Below, in pieces: positions 34,212 through 46,913 of a DNA stretch of 64,000 bases; position 1 is the first letter of the stretch, and every line of letters starts with the position of its first letter. Origin of the DNA: Microvirga sp. VF16 (GTDB lineage Bacteria; Pseudomonadota; Alphaproteobacteria; Rhizobiales; Beijerinckiaceae); contig NZ_CP069354.1 in the NCBI RefSeq assembly GCF_016864375.1, positions 124,001-188,000 on the forward strand. The letters are read 5' to 3'. The notes beneath the pieces were generated by a model that had not been told where the DNA came from, ran no database searches, and saw nothing but the letters and a program-made list of their open reading frames with translations. A program made the translations under genes and the position numbers.

Positions 34212-35210
34212 TCAGCCTCTCCTTTCCAGAACCCTCACCCCATCGGTCAATTCGTCCGGGAAGGGGGCAATCACCCGATCCGTCTCGGCAAGGCCCTGCT
34301 GAACCTGCGTGTTGCGGGCGCCGCGGATCCCGACCTTCACGTCACGCTTGCGGGCCACGTCGCCCTCCAGCACGAACAGGGTGCTGCCACGCAGGGCATT
34401 GGCGGGAACCAGGAGCGCGCCGGACTCGACCCGGACGATCACATTTACCTCCACGGTCATGCCGATGCGCAGGGGTGTGTCCTCCGGCAGGGCGAGATGA
34501 ACACGATAGGTCTTGGCGATCGGATCACCCTTCGGGGTGATCGAATCGACCTTCGCTTCCAGAACTTGCTCCGGAAAGGCGTCGGCCTTGAGAACGGCGC
34601 GCTGGCCGACCACAACGCGCGGGATATCCTCCTCGTTTACGTCGGCTTCGACCTGCAGGGGCTTGGGCTCTCCAACCCAGAACAGCACGGTCCCGGGCTC
34701 GGCCACCTCCCCCACTTCCCCGTCCTGGCGCACGACGACCCCGCTCATGGGAGCCCGCAGGACGTAAGACTCGAGCCGGGTTTCCTGGCCGGCGATGAGA
34801 GCCTGAATCTGGCCGAGTTCGCTGCGGGCGCGGTCGAGAGCCTGATCGCTGGCGACCCGGCGTTCCACCAGAGCGGCGATCCGGTCGTAATCCGCCGTGT
34901 TCAGCTTCTGCCGCGCATTAAGCTCCGCGAGCGTGGCCTCCGGCTGGCGGCTGTCGAGGCGGGCAAGGACAGCTCCCCGTTCCACCGACTCGCCCTCGCA
35001 ATTGCACAGCTCGACGATGCGCTCCCGCAGGAGAGGCGCCACCTTGGCCCAGGTGCGCGGCTCCACGACGCCGGTCGCATAGACGATCTCGGCCACGTCT
35101 CCGTGCTCCGGAGAAACGACGGCGACCTCCGGCGGCCAGCTGAAGCGCCAATATGCCGCCGCGGCTGCCAACAGCACGATCCCGAGAAGAACGAGGCGCG
35201 ACATCTTCAA
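34212..35210 (-). CDS. Periplasmic adaptor protein (HlyD/MacA family)
   Basis: A 332-residue membrane-fusion protein with one N-terminal helix (LVLLGIVLLAAAAAYW). It has a biotinyl-lipoyl-like half (TGVVEPRTWAKVAPLL), a coiled-coil hairpin (about 90-150), the second lipoyl half (LRAPMSGVVVRQDGEVGE) and a beta-barrel domain. A CNC cysteine pair in ELCNCEGESV is unusual in this position. The start is TTG at 35210, eight bases after GGAGG; the in-frame ATG at 35204 is the alternative. The three-gene set resembles DevBCA/MacAB exporters; no outer-membrane partner is in view. Confidence 0.88.
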   Translation of the reverse strand: MKMSRLVLLGIVLLAAAAAYWRFSWPPEVAVVSPEHGDVAEIVYATGVVEPRTWAKVAPLLRERIVELCNCEGESVERGAVLARLDSRQPEATLAELNARQKLNTADYDRIAALVERRVASDQALDRARSELGQIQALIAGQETRLESYVLRAPMSGVVVRQDGEVGEVAEPGTVLFWVGEPKPLQVEADVNEEDIPRVVVGQRAVLKADAFPEQVLEAKVDSITPKGDPIAKTYRVHLALPEDTPLRIGMTVEVNVIVRVESGALLVPANALRGSTLFVLEGDVARKRDVKVGIRGARNTQVQQGLAETDRVIAPFPDELTDGVRVLERRG

Positions 35211-35324
35211 GGCATGGTCCTCCGAAGGAGGTCCTGCCTATCATAGCTTAAGACAGGCCACGATAGCGTAGCTTTCCGGAGGAGCCGACGATCCGTCCCA
35301 TGTCAAGGGATGCTGACAGGACCC

Positions 35325-35353
35325 TTGCATTTTTTGACTTGAATCGGTATATC
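35325..35353 (+). promoter_or_regulatory. Promoter of the rimP-nusA operon
   Basis: TTGCAT (35325-35330), 17 bases and TATATC (35348-35353). Transcription would start near 35360, giving a leader of about 100 bases before rimP. Confidence 0.55.
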
Positions 35354-35393
35354 TCTGACGTCAGCTCTGGTTGCAGCGTCAAGCTGCTGGTCG

Positions 35394-35424
35394 AGAGTGG
35401 GCCCCCCGGGGTCCGCTCTTTTTT
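35394..35424 (+). terminator. Leader terminator (attenuator candidate) before rimP
   Basis: AGAGTGGGCCCC and GGGGTCCGCTCT form a 12-base-pair stem (two G-T wobbles) with a two-base CC gap, followed by TTTTT. It ends 31 bases before the rimP ATG. A terminator between promoter and first gene implies conditional read-through. A rimP leader RNA with a terminal hairpin has been described for alphaproteobacteria, to my recollection. Confidence 0.75.
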
Positions 35425-35455
35425 ATTGCTTGAACGCCGGAGCGTGCGGAGAGCC

Positions 35456-36082
35456 ATGACAAACGAACGCGACAAGCGGCTGATTACGGAGAACGGCGTC
35501 GCTGCCCGGGTGGCGGCCATCGTCGAGCCTGTAATCGAGGATCTGGGCTTCAATCTGGTGCGGGTGCGGGTCACCGGCCAGAATGGATGCACGGTGCAGA
35601 TCATGGCCGAGAGGCCGGACGGCACCATGTCGGTAAGCGATTGCGAGACTGTGAGCCGGGGGATTTCGCCGGTTCTTGATCTTGAGGATCCCATCGCCAC
35701 GGCCTATCACCTGGAAATCTCCTCGCCGGGGATCGATCGCCCGCTCGTGCGTACCAGCGATTTCGAACGCTGGAGCGGCTACGAGGCCAAGGTGGAGATG
35801 GCTGTGCCGGTTGAGGGCCGCAAACGTTTCCGCGGCTTCCTCCGGGGCGTGGAGGACGGGATGCTCGTGATCGAGCTGCCGGACGTGAAGGAGGGCCTCG
35901 AGCCCATCGCCCGCGTGCCCCTGACGGATCTTGGCGAGGCGCACCTCGTTCTCACCGATGAGCTGATCCGTGAATCGCTGCGCCGCGGAACGGCGCCGAC
36001 CACGGACGACCTTGATGAAGACACGGATGTGGTGGAAGCGCCGGAGTCGCGCGACCCGTCCGATAAGACGAAACCGAATTAA
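35456..36082 (+). CDS. rimP: Ribosome maturation factor RimP
   Basis: A 208-residue 30S assembly factor. The N-terminal alpha/beta domain includes [20 protein letters not shown] and [15 protein letters not shown], and the C-terminal SH3-like domain includes [18 protein letters not shown] charged tail of about 25 residues follows ([14 protein letters not shown]). I chose the ATG at 35456 with GGAGAG before it; the frame upstream would read through the leader terminator. It is first of rimP-nusA-ylxR-infB. Confidence 0.94.
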   Translation: MTNERDKRLITENGVAARVAAIVEPVIEDLGFNLVRVRVTGQNGCTVQIMAERPDGTMSVSDCETVSRGISPVLDLEDPIATAYHLEISSPGIDRPLVRTSDFERWSGYEAKVEMAVPVEGRKRFRGFLRGVEDGMLVIELPDVKEGLEPIARVPLTDLGEAHLVLTDELIRESLRRGTAPTTDDLDEDTDVVEAPESRDPSDKTKPN

Positions 36083-36094
36083 GGAGCGACCTCG

Positions 36095-37714
36095 ATGGCT
36101 ATCAGCGCCAACAGGCTTGAACTCTTGCAGATCGCCGATGCGGTCGCGCGCGAGAAGGTGATCGACAAGCAGATCGTGCTCGACGCCATGGCGGATGCCA
36201 TCGCCAAGGCGGCCCGGTCCCGCTACGGTGCCGAGACCGACATCCATGCCGAGATCAACGGGAAGACCGGCGAGCTGCGCCTGGCCCGCCACCTCCTCGT
36301 GGTCGATGACGGCGCGGTCGAGAACGATTCCCGCGAGATCACCCTCGCCGAGGCCCGTACCCGCCACAACCCGGCGGCCCAGGTCGGCGACGTGATCGCC
36401 GATACCCTGCCGCCCTTCGATTTCGGCCGCATCGCCGCCCAGTCGGCCAAGCAGGTGATCGTGCAGAAGGTGCGCGACGCCGAGCGCGACCGTCAGTATC
36501 AGGAATACAAGGACCGCATCGGCGAGGTCGTGAACGGTGCGGTCAAGCGCGTCGAATACGGCAACGTGATCGTCGATCTCGGCCGTGGCGAAGCGATCAT
36601 CCGCCGCGACGAGCTGATCCCGCGCGAGACCTTCCGTCCGGGCGATCGCATCCGCGCCTATCTCTTCGATGTGCGCCGCGAGGCCCGCGGGCCGCAGATC
36701 TTCCTGTCGCGCACCCATCCGCAGTTCATGGCGAAGCTCTTCGCCTCCGAAGTGCCGGAGATCTATGACGGCATCGTCTCGGTCCAGGCGGTTGCCCGCG
36801 ATCCGGGCTCCCGCGCCAAGATCGCCGTGACCTCGCGCGATTCCTCCATCGATCCGGTCGGCGCCTGCGTCGGCATGCGCGGCTCCCGCGTCCAGGCGGT
36901 GGTCGGCGAACTCCAGGGCGAGAAGATCGACATCATTCCCTGGTCCCCGGATCAGGCGACCTTTATCGTCAACGCGCTGCAGCCGGCTGAAGTGGTCAAG
37001 GTGGTGCTCGACGAGGAAGCCGACCGCATCGAGGTGGTAGTGCCCGACGATCAGCTGTCGCTCGCCATCGGCCGCCGCGGCCAGAACGTGCGTCTGGCTT
37101 CGCAGCTCACCGGCTGGGACATCGACATTCTCACCGAGGCTGAGGAATCCGAGCGTCGCCAGAAGGAGTTCGCCGAGCGCACCGAGCTGTTCATGAATGC
37201 GCTCGACGTCGACGAGGTGGTGGGCCAGCTCCTTGCCTCCGAAGGCTTCCGCTCGGTCGAGGAAATCGCCTATGTGGACGCTGCCGAGGTGGCCTCCATC
37301 GAGGGCTTCGATGAGGACACCGCAGCCGAGATCCAGAGCCGCGCCCAGGAATATCTGGCCCGTATCGAGGCCGAGAACGAGACGCGTCGCAAGGAGCTTG
37401 GCGTCGCCGACGATCTGAAGGAGATCGACGGCGTCACCACGGCCATGCTGGTGGCCTTCGGCGAGAACGACATCAAGAATGTCGAGGATCTGGCCGGCTG
37501 CGCCACCGACGATCTCGTCGGCTGGACGGAAGGCCGCGGCGCCGAGGCGACCCGTTACAAGGGTGCGCTCGACGGTTTCGACGTCTCCCGTGCGGACGCC
37601 GAGAACATGATCATGGCCGCCCGCGTGAAGGCGGGCTGGATCGAGCAGCCGGAAGAGATCGTTGAGACCGAGGGATCGGCCGAAGAGGCCGAGACCGAAG
37701 CTCAGCCGTCTTAA
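36095..37714 (+). CDS. nusA: Transcription termination/antitermination factor NusA
   Basis: A 539-residue NusA. Order of domains: RNA-polymerase-binding N-domain (1-125), S1 (about 135-200), KH1 and KH2 (about 205-345, [20 protein letters not shown] and [16 protein letters not shown]) and two C-terminal helix-hairpin-helix repeats (about 365-510) with acidic tail. It controls pausing and termination. A leader terminator in its own operon would allow feedback. Confidence 0.97.
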   Translation: MAISANRLELLQIADAVAREKVIDKQIVLDAMADAIAKAARSRYGAETDIHAEINGKTGELRLARHLLVVDDGAVENDSREITLAEARTRHNPAAQVGDVIADTLPPFDFGRIAAQSAKQVIVQKVRDAERDRQYQEYKDRIGEVVNGAVKRVEYGNVIVDLGRGEAIIRRDELIPRETFRPGDRIRAYLFDVRREARGPQIFLSRTHPQFMAKLFASEVPEIYDGIVSVQAVARDPGSRAKIAVTSRDSSIDPVGACVGMRGSRVQAVVGELQGEKIDIIPWSPDQATFIVNALQPAEVVKVVLDEEADRIEVVVPDDQLSLAIGRRGQNVRLASQLTGWDIDILTEAEESERRQKEFAERTELFMNALDVDEVVGQLLASEGFRSVEEIAYVDAAEVASIEGFDEDTAAEIQSRAQEYLARIEAENETRRKELGVADDLKEIDGVTTAMLVAFGENDIKNVEDLAGCATDDLVGWTEGRGAEATRYKGALDGFDVSRADAENMIMAARVKAGWIEQPEEIVETEGSAEEAETEAQPS

Positions 37715-37744
37715 AACGGCTATGATGGAGCGAGGTCAGCACCC

Positions 37745-38407
37745 GTGCCGCGGCATGAACCGGAGCGCACCTGCATCGTCACCCGCGAGGCTCAAAGCCC
37801 CGCGGGACTGATCCGCTTCGTCCTCGGGCCCGACAACCAGGTCGTGCCCGACCTCCGGCACAAGCTGCCGGGCCGCGGCGTCTGGGTCACGGCCCGTTTT
37901 GACATGGTGGAAGAGGCGGCCAAACGTCGCCTCTTTTCCCGCGCCTTCAAGACCGAGGCCAGGGCACCGGAGACCCTGGCCCAGGATATCGAGCGTCTTC
38001 TCCGGGACGATCTCCGTCAGGGCCTGTCGCTCGCCAACAAGGCGGGCGCGGTGGTCACCGGCTTCTTCAAGGTCGAGTCGGCCATCGCAGATAAACCCGT
38101 CGTCGCCCTTATTCATGCCGCAGAGGCGGCCGAAGATGGGCGAAGAAAATTGGCAAACCAGTTGCGTAAACGCCTCGGCGAGGCAATATCTAGCTTTCCG
38201 GTCATCCAAGAATTGTCGAATGACGAATTGGATTTGGCATTAGGCCGGTCACATGTGATACATGCTGCCCTCGTCGCGGGCGCTGGGAGCGACGGCTTTC
38301 TGAACCGCTGGCATCGTTACCGCGTCTTTCGCGGCCTCGGCGCCGATCAAACTGGCCTCGGAAACGAGACCGGCGAACCCACGATTTTGAACCCGCAGGA
38401 ACTTTAG
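37745..38407 (+). CDS. YlxR (DUF448) fused to an L7Ae-like RNA-binding domain
   Basis: A 220-residue protein. The N-terminal YlxR domain starts [19 protein letters not shown] and includes [12 protein letters not shown]. The middle part ([20 protein letters not shown]) is the L7Ae/L30e-like fold, and the C-terminal 60 residues are less conserved. The fusion at this position, between nusA and infB, is usual in alphaproteobacteria. A nucleic-acid-binding role in translation or transcription is likely. GTG start. Confidence 0.9.
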   Translation: MPRHEPERTCIVTREAQSPAGLIRFVLGPDNQVVPDLRHKLPGRGVWVTARFDMVEEAAKRRLFSRAFKTEARAPETLAQDIERLLRDDLRQGLSLANKAGAVVTGFFKVESAIADKPVVALIHAAEAAEDGRRKLANQLRKRLGEAISSFPVIQELSNDELDLALGRSHVIHAALVAGAGSDGFLNRWHRYRVFRGLGADQTGLGNETGEPTILNPQEL

Positions 38408-38411
38408 CGGA

Positions 38412-41267
<2,856 letters not shown>

Positions 41268-41297
41268 GCCGCTTCGCTACTCCCACCCTGAACATTG

Positions 41298-41330
41298 CGT
41301 CATCACCGGGCTTGTCCCGGTGATCTCGCT
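41298..41330. repeat. REP-like palindrome (family B)
   Basis: GTCATCACCGGG and CCCGGTGAT form a short stem with a CTTGT loop between infB and rbfA. The remaining intergenic bases to 41421 hold nothing else I can name. Confidence 0.65.
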
Positions 41331-41421
41331 TTAATGGGCAGAGTTCCTACTGAATCGAGGTGGCCGGCGACCTGCCACGCCGCCTTGCACGATGGTCCGG
41401 TCCAATCCCGGAGAAGTAAAA

Positions 41422-41847
41422 ATGGCTAAACGTTTCGAACAAACCACCGGACCCTCCCAGCGCCAGCAGCGCGTGGCCGAGCTTATTCGCCATGCGCTTG
41501 CGGAGGTCCTCTCCCGAGGCGACCTGCAGGACGATGTGCTGACGCGCAACGTCATCACCATTCCGGAAGTGCGCATGTCGCCGGATCTCAAGCTCGCGAC
41601 CGCCTACATCATGCCGCTCGGCGGCAAGGACGAGGAAGCGGTGCTCAAGGCGCTCGACAAGAACAAGAAGCTGCTGCGCCAGGAAGTGGCCCGGCGGGTC
41701 AACCTGAAATTCGCACCCGACCTGCGCTTCCGCCGCGACGAGAGTTTCGACGAGGCCGCACGTATCGACGCGCTGCTGCGCTCCGAGCGCGTCGCCCGCG
41801 ATACGGTGAAGCCCGCAACCGACACCTCCGAAGACGACAGCGAGTAA
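41422..41847 (+). CDS. rbfA: Ribosome-binding factor A
   Basis: A 141-residue KH-fold 30S maturation factor, starting [54 protein letters not shown] in segments is the family core. GGAGAA lies before the ATG at 41422; an upstream in-frame start at 41392 adds ten non-family residues. Five bases separate it from truB. Confidence 0.95.
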   Translation: MAKRFEQTTGPSQRQQRVAELIRHALAEVLSRGDLQDDVLTRNVITIPEVRMSPDLKLATAYIMPLGGKDEEAVLKALDKNKKLLRQEVARRVNLKFAPDLRFRRDESFDEAARIDALLRSERVARDTVKPATDTSEDDSE

Positions 41848-41852
41848 GTGCG

Positions 41853-42773
41853 ATGAACGAAGAACGCCCGCAGCGGAGGCCTCACGGAGACCGCCCGAAG
41901 AAACGCGACGTCAATGGATGGATCATCCTCGACAAGGGCGTTGGCATGACCTCGACCCATGCGGTTGCTGTTGTGAAGCGCGGCCTGTCCGCCAAGAAAG
42001 CGGGGCACGCCGGCACTCTCGACCCGCTTGCCTCCGGCATCCTGCCGATTGCGCTCGGCGAGGCGACCAAGACCGTGCCCTTCGTCATGGACGGGCGCAA
42101 ATCCTACGTCTTCACAGTCGCCTGGGGTGAGGAGACCACGACCGATGACACCGAGGGCGAAGTGGTCGAGCGGACGGACAGGCTGCCGGATCCGTCCGAG
42201 ATCGAGGCATTCCTGCCCCGCTTCACCGGCCAGGTGCAGCAGGTGCCGCCGCGCTTCTCGGCCATCAAGATCGCCGGCGAGCGCGCCTACGATCTCGCCC
42301 GCGACGGCGAGGTGGTGGAACTCCAGCCCCGCACTGTGGAGATCGATCGCCTCTCCCTGATCCATCATGTGGGCAACCGCTCGGTGATCGAGGCCGATTG
42401 CGGCAAGGGCACCTATGTGCGCGCCATCGCCCGCGATCTCGGCCGCGCGCTCGGCTGCCTCGGCCATATCGCGGCGCTCAGGCGCACCCGCGTCGGTCCT
42501 TTCACGGAGCATGACGCCGTGATGGTCGACGACATCGCCATCGATCCGGCGGCCCTGCGCCCGGTGGAGATCGCGCTCAGCGAAATCCCCTCTATCACGG
42601 TCAGCCGCGACATGGCCGGCCGCCTCATGCGCGGCCAGTCCATCATCCTACGCGGCCGCGAGGCACCCTTGTCTGGCAAGGTTTATGCCACCTGCAACGG
42701 AATCCTCATTGCCGTCGGCGACGTGGAGCGCGGCGAACTCGTGCCCCACCGAGTGTTCAATCTGGGGGTCTGA
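41853..42773 (+). CDS. truB: tRNA pseudouridine-55 synthase TruB
   Basis: A 306-residue enzyme that isomerises U55 in the T-loop of tRNAs. The catalytic Asp is in GHAGTLDPLASGILP, and DKGVGMTSTHAV and RFSAIKIAGERAYDLAR are family motifs. A C-terminal PUA-like tail is present. The N-terminus has a basic stretch (PQRRPHGDRPKKRD). A repeat-filled gap follows before rpsO. Confidence 0.95.
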   Translation: MNEERPQRRPHGDRPKKRDVNGWIILDKGVGMTSTHAVAVVKRGLSAKKAGHAGTLDPLASGILPIALGEATKTVPFVMDGRKSYVFTVAWGEETTTDDTEGEVVERTDRLPDPSEIEAFLPRFTGQVQQVPPRFSAIKIAGERAYDLARDGEVVELQPRTVEIDRLSLIHHVGNRSVIEADCGKGTYVRAIARDLGRALGCLGHIAALRRTRVGPFTEHDAVMVDDIAIDPAALRPVEIALSEIPSITVSRDMAGRLMRGQSIILRGREAPLSGKVYATCNGILIAVGDVERGELVPHRVFNLGV

Positions 42774-43110
42774 CACACCCTCACCCGTCATCCCCAGACT
42801 TGTTCCGGTGATCCACGTCTTTAGGCCATAAAACGTGGATGGCCGGGATAAGCCCGGCCATGACGGCAAAGAGCCTGGAAGGGCATCACCGATCAGCCAT
42901 CCCATTGCTCCGCTTGAGAAAAATGATTTCTCTGGCACTTGGGCGCTTTTCGTGTATGGTGCGCCATCTTTTTGACGGCTCATGCCGCAAAAGACGCGTC
43001 CGGGTTCGGACCGCGCTGGACGACATCCCGGCCCGGCCCTTCCGGATGCCCCCGACCTGAAGCCCTGAAGGCCAAGGTCTCCTGATAAAGCCAACCTGAA
43101 AGGATTGACG
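42774..43110. repeat. Gene-free gap with REP-like double palindrome (42786-42865)
   Basis: GTCATCCCCAGAC/TCCGGTGAT and GGCCGGGATAAGCCCGGCC are joined by CCACG and CGTGG, like the pair at 17821-17905. The rest (42866-43110) probably carries the rpsO promoter and leader. I could not fix hexamers with confidence. No protein gene is supported. Confidence 0.65.
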
Positions 43111-43380
43111 ATGTCGATTACGGCTGAGCGCAAGAACGCGCTTGTTAAGGAATTCGCCCAGAAGGCTGGCGATACCGGCTCCCCCGAGGTGCAGGTCGCC
43201 ATTCTGACCGAGCGGATCAACAACCTGACCGGCCACTTCAAGAGCCACACGAAGGACAACCACTCCCGTCGTGGCCTTTTGAAGATGGTGTCGTCGCGCC
43301 GTTCGCTTCTCGACTATCTGAAGAAGAAGGACGAGAACCGCTACAAGGTGCTGATCGAGAAGCTCGGCATCCGCCGCTAA
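43111..43380 (+). CDS. rpsO: 30S ribosomal protein S15
   Basis: An 89-residue four-helix protein that binds 16S rRNA in the platform. [35 protein letters not shown] and the C-terminal [12 protein letters not shown] are all standard. I chose the ATG at 43111 after AAGGA. It is followed by a stem-loop and pnp, the usual rpsO-pnp pairing. Confidence 0.97.
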   Translation: MSITAERKNALVKEFAQKAGDTGSPEVQVAILTERINNLTGHFKSHTKDNHSRRGLLKMVSSRRSLLDYLKKKDENRYKVLIEKLGIRR

Positions 43381-43396
43381 GCTTTTTGAAAAACTT

Positions 43397-43421
43397 CCGT
43401 CCGGAGCCCGGCTCCGGACGG
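43397..43421 (+). terminator. Stem-loop after rpsO
   Basis: CCGTCCGGAG and CTCCGGACGG form a perfect 10-base-pair stem with a five-base loop, followed by ATTTCTCC. The short U-run suggests partial termination or 3'-end protection of rpsO mRNA. Confidence 0.6.
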
Positions 43422-43500
43422 ATTTCTCCGACACTGCGAGGACTCAAGTCCCGGTGTTTTCAAAGGAGGCGGCAGACACGATGACCATGGCAGGATCGCA

Positions 43501-43541
43501 AGAGGCTTGTAAGGCGGGCTTGTCCGCCGGCGCGAGCCTCT
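43501..43541 (+). promoter_or_regulatory. Hairpin in the pnp leader
   Basis: AGAGGCT and AGCCTCT enclose GGCGG/CCGCC, giving a two-part stem 54 bases before the pnp start. Outer GCA/TTGC pairing may extend it. In E. coli, RNase III cuts a pnp leader hairpin and PNPase then represses its own translation; this hairpin is in the matching place. Confidence 0.6.
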
Positions 43542-43595
43542 CGCCGTCTTGCTCATGGCATCGAGCCCCCGCCCCGCTGTCATGAAAGACACGCC

Positions 43596-45770
<2,175 letters not shown>

Positions 45771-45795
45771 GAGCCTAAATCAGATAATAAATGAA

Positions 45796-45823
45796 AAGGG
45801 GCGGTTTGAAACCGCCCCTTTTT
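45796..45823 (+). terminator. Rho-independent terminator after pnp
   Basis: AAGGGGCGGTTT and AAACCGCCCCTT are perfect arms around one base (a TTTGAAA loop in practice), followed by TTTC. The preceding A-run makes it usable on both strands. It marks the right end of the rimP-pnp block and the left edge of an AT-rich islet. Confidence 0.9.
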
Positions 45824-45887
45824 CTTGACATAAGCAGGCATAATGTTCTTTCATAGTACTATCTGTGTTTTTGCGTAATACCGATCT

Positions 45888-46601
45888 ATGCATCTCATCT
45901 ATATCGATGACTCAAAAGACAACGTCCTTTGTTGCTTTTCCGCTTTATGCATCCCTGCCAATCATTGGCTCCAAGCTCTAAATCAACTTATTGAATTTCG
46001 GCGTTCTATCCGCAAATCTGAGGGTATATTTTCAAGCATTGAAATGCATGCAACAGACTGGATAGGTGGGCGCGGAAATATTGCTCACAATACTGTTCTA
46101 AAAATTACGCGAGCCCGCATTTTCCGCCTATTTTTAGAGGAGATAATTAAGTTACCTCAAGTCCAGATCTTTAATGCTTGCGGCTCTAAGAAGGATGAAA
46201 TGATTTTATTTGAGAGATTGCTCAATAGGATCAATGTTAACATGAGCAAATCAAATAGTTCCTGTATAATATTCTCAGATGAAGGAAAAAATTATGATAA
46301 GCTAGTGCGTCGCATGAGGAGACATAATTATATAATTAGTAAACTCGGCACATGGAATGACGGATCGACTGCCAAAAACATCCCAATTGAGAAAATTATC
46401 GAAGATCCAGTTTATAGAGACTCTTCCAAGAGCTTGCTGATTCAAGCATCTGATTTTTGTGCATTTTCGCTTCTCAGGAAAGAAGCACCTACGCCAAATA
46501 CGAACAAGCTTGGTATCTCGGACGCTTTTATGCTTCTGGAGCCTGTTTTAGTCAAACAAGCTTATAGAAAAGACCCTTTAGGTATAATTAGAAGCACATG
46601 A
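45888..46601 (+). CDS. DUF3800-domain protein, AT-rich islet gene
   Basis: A 237-residue protein of the DUF3800 family, predicted to adopt an RNase H-like fold. The opening HLIYIDDSKDN matches the YIDESGD-type first strand; IIFSDEGKNYDK and LLIQASDFCAFSLLR supply the later acidic positions (the second usually reads iQxADxxa). Asp6 or 7, Asp of SDEG and Asp of ASDF could form a metal site. The gene is strikingly AT-rich against its GC-rich surroundings, with many AAT/ATA/TTA codons, indicating horizontal acquisition. It stands alone between two terminators. DUF3800 genes are often in defence islands or mobile DNA; function here is unproven. Confidence 0.8.
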   Translation: MHLIYIDDSKDNVLCCFSALCIPANHWLQALNQLIEFRRSIRKSEGIFSSIEMHATDWIGGRGNIAHNTVLKITRARIFRLFLEEIIKLPQVQIFNACGSKKDEMILFERLLNRINVNMSKSNSSCIIFSDEGKNYDKLVRRMRRHNYIISKLGTWNDGSTAKNIPIEKIIEDPVYRDSSKSLLIQASDFCAFSLLRKEAPTPNTNKLGISDAFMLLEPVLVKQAYRKDPLGIIRST

Positions 46602-46627
46602 GGGCCCCAAGTTGCCCTGGGACCCTC
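46600..46627 (+). terminator. Stem-loop overlapping the DUF3800 stop codon
   Basis: GAGGG pairs with CCCTC and CCCA with TGGG, with one mismatch between the two parts, around an eight-base loop. There is only a short TTG after it, so termination efficiency is uncertain. Confidence 0.5.
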
Positions 46628-46913
46628 TTGAGAGCGGAGCGCTTCCCGCCGATACAGCGGTGCTACTCCGCATAAACAATATATAACTTTAAACTACATT
46701 TTTCAATTCAATGATTCGCTGAGAGTCAAGTCCTTGTCGAGACTCGTGTATTTAGAGTCCACTGGACTTTGGATGCCTCACTTATCCACAGGCGAGCCGG
46801 TGGGTAAAAGTGTGGAAGCGCGGACATGTTCCCTAAGCGATCACAAGCCACGTTGCGCTAAAACTACATTGTCGTGAATGTATGCAAGTAAGTTAAAGGA
46901 TTTTGCGTCAGCT
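46628..46913. other. AT-rich gene-free stretch after the DUF3800 gene
   Basis: No supported gene. It contains a perfect AGTCCA-C-TGGACT palindrome (46756-46768) and one TTATCCACA (46782-46790), which equals a single DnaA box. One box without clusters or replication genes is not an origin. I found no flanking direct repeats or tRNA that would mark an integration site. Confidence 0.5.

Noticed and set aside
35456..36082. Longer rimP starting at 35300
   Set aside because: That start would translate the promoter -10 and the leader terminator; ATG 35456 has a good Shine-Dalgarno and the family N-terminus.
46782..46790. TTATCCACA DnaA box as a possible replication origin
   Set aside because: A single box, no cluster, no DnaA/ParA/RepC genes nearby.
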